DNA of 45,843 bases, from contig CAMBPS010000020.1 in NCBI GenBank assembly GCA_945869675.1, forward strand, positions 1 through 45,843. The letters run 5' to 3'. A model generated the notes under the pieces. It did no database searches and was not told where the DNA came from. It saw nothing but the letters and a program-made list of their open reading frames with translations. Positions within the stretch are counted from its first letter, which is position 1; every line of letters starts with the position of its first letter. Shown piece by piece: positions 16,651-24,296 of the stretch. The DNA is from Prosthecobacter debontii. GTDB lineage: Bacteria > Verrucomicrobiota > Verrucomicrobiia > Verrucomicrobiales > Verrucomicrobiaceae. The position numbers and the translations under genes were made by a program.

Positions 16651-17538
16651 CAGTGCCATCTCGGTGCTCACCTTTGCCCTTGCCATCGGCTGGTGGATTA
16701 CCTCACGCGCTCTACGCCCCATCACAAGCATTGTGGAAACGGCCCAACGCATCGCCACCGGAGACCTGAGCGATCGCATCCACGTTCAATCTGCCAGCAG
16801 CGAACTTGGCCACCTGTCCACCGTCCTTAACGAAACCTTTGCCCGACTCGAATCCACTTTTGCCCGCCAAGCCCGCTTCACCGCCGACGCCGCGCATGAA
16901 CTCCGCACCCCCGTTGCCATCATCCTCTCACAGGCACAACGGGTGCTCACCCGCGAACGCGATCCCGCCACCTACCAGCGCACACTGGAAGCCTGCGTCA
17001 GCGCCGCACGCCGCCTCAACCAACTGACCGAATCCATGCTCACTCTCGCCACTCACGACGGTGATGCGATCACGAGCAAACACGAGCCTACCGATCTCGC
17101 TTGCATCACCCGCGACATCAGCACTCCACTTCAGTCTCTCGCCGAAGAACGCCACATCACTCTCGAATTTAACCTATCCCCTGCTCCATGCCTCGGAGAC
17201 GAATTGCGCCTTTCGCAAATCGTCCTCAATCTGTTCACCAACGCCCTAGATCACACACCGGATGGCGGTTGCATCAAACTGACCACTGTTTCTGACTCCG
17301 CCAATACCCTCTTCATCATCAACGATACCGGTGCGGCATCTCCGAAGAGCATTTGCCGCAGATTTTTGACCGCTTTTACCGTGCCGACGAATCGCGAACT
17401 CGTTCTACCGGAGGTGCTGGCCTCGGACTTTCGATCTGCAAAGCCATCGTCAATGAACACGGCGCGACGCTGGAGGTCACGAGCGAACTTGGCTAAGGCA
17501 GCACCTTCACTCTCCGGCTTCCGATGAATCTGAAGTGA
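16640..17538 (+). pseudogene. Decayed histidine kinase: 5' deletion, frameshift and nonsense codon
   Basis: The remnant begins inside the second transmembrane segment (WLAASAISVLTFALAIGWW). HAMP (ALRPITSIVETAQRIATGDL), HisKA (FTADAAHELRTPVAI, with the phosphorylatable His) and most of the HATPase domain (NLFTNALDHTPDGG) follow. The first transmembrane helix and sensor region are missing. At 17333-17337 a base is lost inside the G1 box: NDTGA continues in another frame as GISEEHLPQIFDRFYRADES, then GGAGLGLSICKAIVNEHGA. In that new frame a TAA at 17494-17496 replaces what is normally a Lys codon before GSTFTLRLP. The remnant's natural end is a TGA at 17536-17538. Three independent lesions make this non-functional. 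Confidence 0.9.
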
Positions 17539-17600
17539 ACGCCCGCGATCCATCTGAAACCGTCAAAACTTTTAGCCGATAAGAGCCAAGCTGGTTAGGC

Positions 17601-18197
17601 TCACCTTTGTCTAAACCAACCCGTGATACTCATCCGCGTCTTCGTCGCCGGCAATACCTCATGCCAAAAATCACCCGCCATAAAGCACACTAGCGTACCC
17701 ATTCTAGGCTCGATGAGAATAAAAGCTCCGGCCTTTCCCTCGGGCGTGGTCCATAGCTTGAGCTCACCACCATCGCCAGGCTGCCAGTCCAGATTCAAGT
17801 AGAGGATGATTGTTACGATGCGGTCGTTAGTGCCCGCATGACGATCCAGATGAGCTTTATAGAACGCCCCTTCAGGATAGATCGCAAAGTGCCCCTCAAA
17901 CTCAAATAAGCCTAGAAAAAAGCGCTGATTCAGTGCCAGTCGCAGCAATTCCAGCTTGGCTAAGTAAATCACCTGTTCGCCTGCATCTACACCCGTTTGT
18001 AGCCACATCACCTCATCTCGGCGAACATCCTCGCGCACCTGCAAATCCAATCCGCGACCGACACCTGCACGTTTAAAATCACCGCGTTCCTGAGCTTCGC
18101 AACATTCGATCCTTAACCGCAATGAATCAGCCAGATCAAGGCACTCTGGCATTGAAGCCCAACCAAACTGGTCTATTGCATTGAGCATCTCGATCAT
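17601..18197 (-). CDS. 2OG-Fe(II) oxygenase, prolyl 4-hydroxylase-like
   Basis: A 198-residue cytoplasmic protein of the SM-20/EGL-9-like 2-oxoglutarate and iron-dependent dioxygenase class. The double-stranded beta-helix core shows the HxD pair (His116, Asp118 in YKAHLDRHAG), the distal His179 (GDFWHEVLP) and Arg188 for 2-oxoglutarate binding (TKTRMSITGWFR). The intervening strands (IVTIILYLNLDW, GGELKLWTT, MGTLVCFMAG) are in the expected order. Such enzymes hydroxylate proline in proteins or small molecules; the target here is unknown. The length is normal for bacterial members. No operon partner: it lies between the kinase remnant and the two-component pair, transcribed away from the latter. 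Confidence 0.9.
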   Translation of the reverse strand: MIEMLNAIDQFGWASMPECLDLADSLRLRIECCEAQERGDFKRAGVGRGLDLQVREDVRRDEVMWLQTGVDAGEQVIYLAKLELLRLALNQRFFLGLFEFEGHFAIYPEGAFYKAHLDRHAGTNDRIVTIILYLNLDWQPGDGGELKLWTTPEGKAGAFILIEPRMGTLVCFMAGDFWHEVLPATKTRMSITGWFRQR

Positions 18198-18318
18198 TTG
18201 CTTATAGGCGAGAGCACAAATAAAATAGCGAGAGGAATCGAAAACATCTGCTGCTTGAATTGACCCACTCTAGCTCTCAACAGAGATGCATCAGCCAAGC
18301 GAATGTTAGACTAAGCAA

Positions 18319-18338
18319 TTTGTCAGCATCGAGTAAAG
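18319..18338 (+). promoter_or_regulatory. Candidate response-regulator operator, copy C (autoregulation)
   Basis: TTTGTCAGCATCGAGTAAAG, 15 of 20 identical to copy A. The half-sites GTCAG and GTAAA are 11 bp apart; GTAAA is the known CpxR half-site in enterobacteria. It sits 31-50 bases upstream of the response-regulator start, where an activator or autoregulatory site would be expected. Confidence 0.5.
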
Positions 18339-18369
18339 ATACTCGCGTCTTGCCGTCCTTAAGGTGACA

Positions 18370-19092
18370 GTGAAAGCCGTGTCTGCCGCCATTCGCATAC
18401 TAATCATTGATGATGACGCTGAGCTTTGCCAGCTCATCGCGGATTATCTTGGACCGATGGGATTCCAAGTCACTTCCGAACACGATGGTATTCACGGCGC
18501 GGAACGATCCCTAGCAGAGCCATGGCACGCTATCATTTTAGATGTGATGATGCCAGGTTGTGATGGCTTCGAAGTGCTGCGGCGCATCCGCGCGAAAACC
18601 AAAGTGCCAGTGATGATGCTAACGGGTCGGGGAGAAGAGGTAGACCGCATTGTGGGGCTGGAACTGGGTGCGGATGATTATTTACCCAAAACATTTTCAT
18701 CCCGCGAACTGCTCGCGCGTTTGCGTGCCGTGCTACGCCGAACCGGTTGGCTGGCCGAGTCCGCACCACCAGCACCCATGCAGGAGATCATCGTTGGTCC
18801 CTTACGCATCAATCCCGATTCCCATGCTGTCATCTTGGGTGCCGAGGCCCTGCAACTGACACCTGCTGAGTTTGGCCTATTGCTTTCACTAGCCAAAGCT
18901 CATGGTCGGGTAAAGACGCGAGAACAACTCATTGAGGAGGTCGCAGACCGCGAGTGGGATGTCTTTGATCGTGCCATCGACATGCATATTTCCTCGCTTC
19001 GCAAAAAGCTCGGTGACGACCCCAAGAACCCGAGTTTCATCAAGACCGTGCGTGGCTACGGCTACCAACTCATGGCTCCTGCTCTCAGATGA
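18370..19092 (+). CDS. OmpR/CpxR-like response regulator
   Basis: A 240-residue DNA-binding response regulator. The receiver domain shows the acidic triad (IIDDDAE), phospho-acceptor Asp58 in IILDVMMPG, Thr in MMLTGRG and the conserved Lys in ADDYLPKTF. The C-terminal winged helix (about 135-238) has LQLTPAEFGLLLSLA, the recognition helix region RAIDMHISSLRKKLGDD and the wing IKTVRGYGYQL. The receiver and the phrase GLELGADDYLPK resemble CpxR. The GTG at 18370 is chosen because AAGG lies 5 bases before it; GTG codons at 18364 and 18379 are alternatives. Its stop overlaps the kinase start (ATGA). Copy C of the repeated operator lies just upstream. Confidence 0.93.
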   Translation: MKAVSAAIRILIIDDDAELCQLIADYLGPMGFQVTSEHDGIHGAERSLAEPWHAIILDVMMPGCDGFEVLRRIRAKTKVPVMMLTGRGEEVDRIVGLELGADDYLPKTFSSRELLARLRAVLRRTGWLAESAPPAPMQEIIVGPLRINPDSHAVILGAEALQLTPAEFGLLLSLAKAHGRVKTREQLIEEVADREWDVFDRAIDMHISSLRKKLGDDPKNPSFIKTVRGYGYQLMAPALR

Positions 19093-20534
19093 CTCAAGGC
19101 ATTCCAATCTATGTCAAAGTGCTGGCTTGGCTGGGCATCAATGTGCTTTTGTTGACATTGCTGGTAATTGGCTTCTTGCGCCTTCAATTCCACATGAGTC
19201 TGGACTGGATGCTCTTTGGTCCTGCTGGCGAAGGCATTTCGATGATCGGCGAGCAAATCACCGCGGAGCTGTCCTACCTAGACGAAAAAGAATGGCCCAG
19301 CGCTCTCGAACAGTATGACCATCAGTATGGCGTCTCTTTTGCTTTATTTAACAACCATGGATCTCATGTCGTAGGCTCTGTCCTTCAAGCGCCAAAGGAC
19401 CTCATGCCAAAGCTGACCGACAAAAGATCTGCCAGAGAACGCGAGTCACAAACCAGGCATCTGTCATCATCAAAAGCCAGACGTGATCAAGATCAAAATC
19501 GCCCTTCGGATGCCCCGCCCAAACCACGCTTCATGCAACGCACGGGAAATCCCGCAAGATATTGGGCTGGCATTCATCTCAATCTCACTTATGGCCAAGA
19601 GGCTCAACCCTTGACACTTTTGATGGTGTCCGACTCCATCACGGGCGGCGGCCTATTCGTTGATCTTTGGCCATGGCTGAGCCTTGGTTGTGCTTGCTTG
19701 CTGATCTCGGCTTTTTTATGGCTTCCTTTTGTTCGTAGCCTCACACGATCCATTCATCAACTTAACCGTGCGGCACACACCATTGCCCATGGCCGTTTCG
19801 AAGAACGCGTTTCTGAAAACCGCAAAGACGAACTCGGTGAACTAGCCACCTCCGTCAATGCCATGGCAGGTCAGCTAGGCGACTATGTCAGACAGCAGCG
19901 GCGCATCACGGCTGATGTTGCGCATGAACTCTGCTCACCCATTGCTCGCATGCAAATGGCCTTGGGCATTGTCGAACAACGCAGCACAGCCGACCAAACC
20001 ACTTACCTCAAAAAACTCGATGGCGAACTTCAGCACATGGCCAAACTTGTCGAGGAAGTGCTAGCTTTTTCAAAAGCCGAAACACTGCCTGAGCGAGAGG
20101 CCCCTGAGCGCTTTCATTTGCGTCAACTCATCCATGAAGTCATGAACCGTGAGGCCCCAGATATCGAGATCAGACTGGAAGTCGATGACCTAGAAATACA
20201 TACACTTCGGTCTGCCTTGAATCGAGCTTTAGGCAATGTTTTACGGAATGCCGTGCGTTACGCATCCAACATTGAAATCAAAGCTGGGGCTCAAAACGAC
20301 CACGTCTATATTCAAATCCTTGACCAAGGCCCGGGCGTGCCGCCAGAGACCTTACCGCGCCTCTTCCAGCCCTTCTACCGGCCAGAAGCCGCACGCGGCA
20401 GAAACACCGGCGGCAGTGGTCTAGGCCTCGCCATCGTTAAGCGCTGCATTGAAGCCTGCGGCGGCACTGTGGCCGCAAGACTCCACCAGCCCACTGGGCT
20501 GGTCATTGAAATGCTCATTCCAAAACTGCTTTAA
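19089..20534 (+). CDS. CpxA-like sensor histidine kinase
   Basis: A 481-residue membrane kinase. It has a first transmembrane helix (about 11-30), a periplasmic sensor of about 155 residues rich in charged and low-complexity sequence, a second helix (about 193-214), HAMP (FVRSLTRSIHQLNRAAHTIA), HisKA with phospho-acceptor His279 in DVAHELCSPIARMQ, and a HATPase domain with N box NVLRNAVRYA and G boxes DQGPGVP and GGSGLGLAIV. The usual Arg of HELRSP/HELRTP is Cys282 here. It is translationally coupled to the response regulator. By analogy with CpxA it may sense envelope stress, but the signal is unknown. Its stop codon overlaps that of the convergent oxidoreductase gene by 4 bases. Confidence 0.93.
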   Translation: MTQGIPIYVKVLAWLGINVLLLTLLVIGFLRLQFHMSLDWMLFGPAGEGISMIGEQITAELSYLDEKEWPSALEQYDHQYGVSFALFNNHGSHVVGSVLQAPKDLMPKLTDKRSARERESQTRHLSSSKARRDQDQNRPSDAPPKPRFMQRTGNPARYWAGIHLNLTYGQEAQPLTLLMVSDSITGGGLFVDLWPWLSLGCACLLISAFLWLPFVRSLTRSIHQLNRAAHTIAHGRFEERVSENRKDELGELATSVNAMAGQLGDYVRQQRRITADVAHELCSPIARMQMALGIVEQRSTADQTTYLKKLDGELQHMAKLVEEVLAFSKAETLPEREAPERFHLRQLIHEVMNREAPDIEIRLEVDDLEIHTLRSALNRALGNVLRNAVRYASNIEIKAGAQNDHVYIQILDQGPGVPPETLPRLFQPFYRPEAARGRNTGGSGLGLAIVKRCIEACGGTVAARLHQPTGLVIEMLIPKLL

Positions 20535-21655
20535 ACCGTAAAAGCAGGAAGCTTGACGATCTTACCACCCGCCAGAGCGGACTCATGCGCACAGAGGCCG
20601 ACACAGGTCCAGTTCGCTGACTGCTTGGCATTGGGGAAGGGATCACGACCTTCTGTCAGAGCCATGGCAAATTCATGGGCGAGGTGAGGATGACTGCCGC
20701 CATGTCCACTGCCTTGAACAAAACTCAAATGGGTTTTCTTGCCAAGATCATAGACACCTTTGGTGGTGAAATCACGGATGCTCTTGGGCAGCAGTTTGGC
20801 GTAATCAGGAGACTTCACCAACTTTGGGATTTTATGCTCAGGCAGCTTTGCCGTATGCATGATGAGTGGTTGATGCTCGATGAGCGGCCACTCGATGGAG
20901 GCCTTATCACCATAGACATCAATGCTTTCACGATACTGACGAGCCGTATCAAAAAGGCTGCGAATCACGCGGGCACTGAGGTCACTGTCCTTAAACTTCA
21001 CATGCGCCGTTTCGACCGCGAAAGGTGAGCCGTATTGCTTGGCCAATTCCGGACGGATGGTGCCTGAACCAAAGCAGCTCACGTATTCCGCAGGCGTGCC
21101 AGCCAGGGCCACGACTGGACCCACGCAATGGGTGGCATACCACATTGGCGGCAGGCCAGGCCAGTAATTTGGCCAACCGTCCATGTCCTGCTGATGACTC
21201 GACTGAAGGAACTGCAACTTACCCAGTTTACCCTTTTGATATTGCTCCTTCATGAACAGGAACTCGCGGGCATAGACGACCGTTTCCATCATCATGTATT
21301 TCAAGCCTGTTTTCTTCACCAGATCACAGATCTTTTTACAGTCCTTAATGTTTGTAGCCATCGGCACGGTACAAGCCACATGTTTGCCAGCTTTTAAAGC
21401 TTCGATCGACATCCAACCATGATCTGGAATGGGGGAATTGATATGCACAGCATCAATCTTTGGATCCTTCAGCATCTCTCGGAAATCCGAATACCGCACC
21501 TCAATGCCAAAGGCCTCGCCAATGCTTTTCAGTTTTTTCGGATCACGCTGACAAATGGCATAGCAGTTCGTGTTTGGATGACGCTGCCAGATCGGGATGA
21601 ACTCTGCCCCGAATCCGAGGCCGACGACGGCGATATTGAGTTTCTTGGTAGGCAT
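20531..21655 (-). CDS. Gfo/Idh/MocA-family oxidoreductase
   Basis: A 374-residue NAD(P)-dependent sugar or inositol-type dehydrogenase. The N-terminal Rossmann fold has GLGFGAEF (12-19) and the family pattern DAVHINSPIPDHGWMSIEAL, with KAGKHVACTVPMA at the site of the usual KHVxxEKP. The C-terminal alpha/beta domain carries GGSHPHLAHEFA near residues 324-335, the family's active-site His region. There is no signal peptide, unlike many Planctomycetes and Verrucomicrobia members. Substrate unknown. It is not in an operon: the convergent kinase overlaps its 3' end and the helicase is divergent. Confidence 0.92.
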   Translation of the reverse strand: MPTKKLNIAVVGLGFGAEFIPIWQRHPNTNCYAICQRDPKKLKSIGEAFGIEVRYSDFREMLKDPKIDAVHINSPIPDHGWMSIEALKAGKHVACTVPMATNIKDCKKICDLVKKTGLKYMMMETVVYAREFLFMKEQYQKGKLGKLQFLQSSHQQDMDGWPNYWPGLPPMWYATHCVGPVVALAGTPAEYVSCFGSGTIRPELAKQYGSPFAVETAHVKFKDSDLSARVIRSLFDTARQYRESIDVYGDKASIEWPLIEHQPLIMHTAKLPEHKIPKLVKSPDYAKLLPKSIRDFTTKGVYDLGKKTHLSFVQGSGHGGSHPHLAHEFAMALTEGRDPFPNAKQSANWTCVGLCAHESALAGGKIVKLPAFTV

Positions 21656-21784
21656 GGTAGGAAGATAAATATAAGTCTATAGCCTGCTCTCCGCTGAATG
21701 GGAAAGACAAAATTTAGGCCAGATCGGACTCAGCCCCTGACTCATTCTACTAGCATTTCACTGCATCGTGATGGAAAGCAGAGT

Positions 21785-22903
21785 ATGATGCATCCCTTTA
21801 AAGCGCTTGGAATTCCGTCCACCATGATTCGTGGACTGGAAGAACTAGGTATTAGCAAGCCAACTAAAGTTCAGCAAACCGTTATCCCCTTTCTGATTGA
21901 AGACGGTAGTGACCTGATCGCCCAAGCACAGACTGGCACGGGCAAGACTGCGGCCTTTGGCTTGCCGCTACTGACAAAGATTGATCCCACGAAGCGCGAA
22001 ATTCAGGGACTGGTCGTGGCCCCCACTCGGGAGTTAGCCAAGCAGATTGGCAAACAGCTCTTTCGCTTCACCAAATATACCGAGAAAATCTTCATCGAAG
22101 TTCTTTGCGGTGGCGATAACATTGACCGCCAAGAAGACTCCCTGCGCAGACCGACTCACATCGTCGTGGCCACACCAGGTCGCCTGCTTGACCTGATCGA
22201 GCGTGAATCCCTCAATCTGGAAACGATTCAATACCTTGTGCTGGATGAAGCCGATGAAATGCTCAGCCTCGGCTTCAAAAAGCAACTTAATGAAATCCTT
22301 AAATTAGCCGCGAATCGACGCAGCACTTGGCTCTTTTCTGCCACCTTTCCTGAAGCCATCCAACAGCTCATCAAAGGCTACATGTCAGCTAGCGCCAAGT
22401 CGATCAAGATTGATCAAGGTAACATCGTGAATCGAGACATCGATCATCGTTTTGCCATCTGCAAACGTGAGGACAAAACAGAGTTCATCACTGATTTTCT
22501 CAGACGTCAGAAAGACGCGCGTGGCCTCATCTTTTGCCGCACTCGTGCCGGCGCTGTCGATCTGGGTAGAGAGCTCACTGCAGCGGGCTTATCCGTCGAT
22601 GTCTTGCAGGGAGATCTCATGCAAAAAGAGCGGGATAAAATCATGCGTGCCTTTAAAAAGGAACGCGTGCAATTCATGATCGCTACCGACGTTGTCGCAC
22701 GCGGGATTGATGTCGCAGGCCTGACCTTTGTGATCCACCATCAGCTTCCTGACCAGCTGGAATATTACACCCACCGCAGTGGCAGAACTGCCCGTGCCGG
22801 CAAAAAAGGTGTCTCTGTAGCGCTAGTCGATCCCAAAGAAAAATGGCGAATCCCTGAGCTGGAAAAGACACTGCGCCTGACTTTCCGCGAATATCATCCT
22901 TAG
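21785..22903 (+). CDS. DEAD-box ATP-dependent RNA helicase
   Basis: A 372-residue helicase core. Q motif (FKALGIPS…KPTKVQ), motif I AQTGTGKT (48-55), Ia PTRELAKQI, Ib ATPGRL, motif II DEAD (154-157), motif III SATFP, then motifs IV-VI including GLIFCRTRAGAVDL, ATDVVARGIDV and HRSGRTARAG. It unwinds RNA duplexes in ribosome assembly or mRNA turnover; lacking a long C-terminal extension, it resembles a minimal RhlE/DeaD core. The frame is open from an ATG at 21698, but the extra 29 residues are unlike any helicase N-terminus. ATG 21785 (or 21788) is preferred. It converges on the beta-helix gene with a 20-base gap. Confidence 0.94.
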   Translation: MMHPFKALGIPSTMIRGLEELGISKPTKVQQTVIPFLIEDGSDLIAQAQTGTGKTAAFGLPLLTKIDPTKREIQGLVVAPTRELAKQIGKQLFRFTKYTEKIFIEVLCGGDNIDRQEDSLRRPTHIVVATPGRLLDLIERESLNLETIQYLVLDEADEMLSLGFKKQLNEILKLAANRRSTWLFSATFPEAIQQLIKGYMSASAKSIKIDQGNIVNRDIDHRFAICKREDKTEFITDFLRRQKDARGLIFCRTRAGAVDLGRELTAAGLSVDVLQGDLMQKERDKIMRAFKKERVQFMIATDVVARGIDVAGLTFVIHHQLPDQLEYYTHRSGRTARAGKKGVSVALVDPKEKWRIPELEKTLRLTFREYHP

Positions 22904-22923
22904 CCTCAACCACCGGAGCCCAA

Positions 22924-24186
22924 TCACTTGGGCAGGTCTCGGTTAGCCACACCTGCAGTGCCGGCATGAAACAGATTGTTTGAGAAGTGCATGCCGCGTG
23001 GTGCATTGGGGCCGCCAGGCAGAATCACGGCGTATTTGTAGCGAGGTGTGCCTACGCTTTGGACCATATTACCCGTAACGATGACATCCGTTAAGGGTGG
23101 ATCATCAGCCTGCTGACCCGTATCGAACTTGAAAGGCGAGCGCTCAGCACCCCAGATCCAATAAGCATCCCCGTGGCCAAAGTCGGAGATGATGTTGTTA
23201 GCGATGATGGATCCACCGTCTGCATTCTCCGCATGAGCTGCTGCGCCAGGCATGAGGCCGATAGCCCACAGGCAATTTTTAATCCATTGGTTGCCGGTAA
23301 TGAGGACATTCCGGCTGCCATGCATGGCCTTCATGCCCATGAAAGAATTGGTGATGATGTTGTTTGCGACGATGACATGATCGGAGTGCAAGTCGATGCC
23401 TTGGGCAGCGTTTTCAATATGGTTACCTAGGATGCGGGTGAGGTCGCTGACCTGTGAGGCCGTAACAATGAGGCCGCTGCCTTGCTGCCAATTGTCAGTG
23501 TAGCCGGCATCCCAGGTCTTTTGGTTCATGATCGTGCCCTTGGTAGGATTCTTTTTCACGAAGTCGCCAAGCTTGTGTTTGGCTTTGACCTCGGGTGTGG
23601 GGCGCAAGTTTTGTTCAATGATGCGGTTGCCCTCAATCAGAGTGCCTGTGCTGTAGCTGATGCTGATGCCCGTGCCGTCGGTGCAGTTAAAGGCGTAACC
23701 CCACTCGGGGCTCCTGGTTCGGTCGTCAATGCTGACGCGCATGTAATTCCTCACAAGGCAGCGGCTGATGCGGCAGTTTTGACTCTCCCTCAGCGTGATG
23801 GCACCGGCAGGGCCACGGTTGTCGATGACACGGACATTTTCGATCACGAGGTCGCGGCATTGGATGGCGATGATGCCCTCATTTCGAGTCTCCATCTTTC
23901 CCTCAGGCCGGGTGAGGGTGAGGTCGCGAATTTCTGCCCCCATGGTGTTTTCGATCTCGATGATGGGCTGAGTATCACTCTGCTGAATGATGCGACCAGG
24001 CCCATACAAGCCACTGCCACTTCCTCGTATGCGGATTTTCTCCGTGATGGGGTAATCGCCAGCTGGGACGAAGATCAGGCGGCCGGGATTATCATTGAGG
24101 GCCTCTTGAATCGAGGGATAAGCGGTGACGGAGAGCTCGGCAGCCGAGGCATTGGCTAGCAGGAGACAGGTGAGGAGAAAGCGCAT
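22924..24186 (-). CDS. Secreted right-handed parallel beta-helix protein
   Basis: A 420-residue exported protein with signal peptide (MRFLLTCLLLANASA). It begins with the pectate-lyase-superfamily entry AYPSIQEALNDNPGRLIFVPAGDY, followed by repeated beta-helix coils with the NxI pattern (LVIENVRVIDNRG, CRISRCLVRNYM, TRILGNHIENAAQGIDLHSDHVIVANNIITN, in consecutive turns). Such proteins bind or cleave acidic polysaccharides such as pectins or alginate (epimerases); no catalytic residues can be assigned here. The ATG at 24186 gives a compact signal peptide; an ATG at 24201 is also in frame. It is divergent from the cyanophycin-synthetase-like gene with a 95-110 base intergenic region. Confidence 0.85.
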   Translation of the reverse strand: MRFLLTCLLLANASAAELSVTAYPSIQEALNDNPGRLIFVPAGDYPITEKIRIRGSGSGLYGPGRIIQQSDTQPIIEIENTMGAEIRDLTLTRPEGKMETRNEGIIAIQCRDLVIENVRVIDNRGPAGAITLRESQNCRISRCLVRNYMRVSIDDRTRSPEWGYAFNCTDGTGISISYSTGTLIEGNRIIEQNLRPTPEVKAKHKLGDFVKKNPTKGTIMNQKTWDAGYTDNWQQGSGLIVTASQVSDLTRILGNHIENAAQGIDLHSDHVIVANNIITNSFMGMKAMHGSRNVLITGNQWIKNCLWAIGLMPGAAAHAENADGGSIIANNIISDFGHGDAYWIWGAERSPFKFDTGQQADDPPLTDVIVTGNMVQSVGTPRYKYAVILPGGPNAPRGMHFSNNLFHAGTAGVANRDLPK

Positions 24187-24296
24187 GGCGGAGAGTGACA
24201 TGGCAATACGTATTTGGCGAGTTCTTCGCTTCGGTGAGTGGTTTAGCTGTGACGCAGCCTTGCCTCTGTGATTGGGACGAGTAGTTTCGCGGTTCC

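Noticed and set aside
23482..24159. Plus-strand open frame of 225 codons opposite the beta-helix protein
   Set aside because: No signal peptide or family pattern; the minus strand has clear beta-helix coils.
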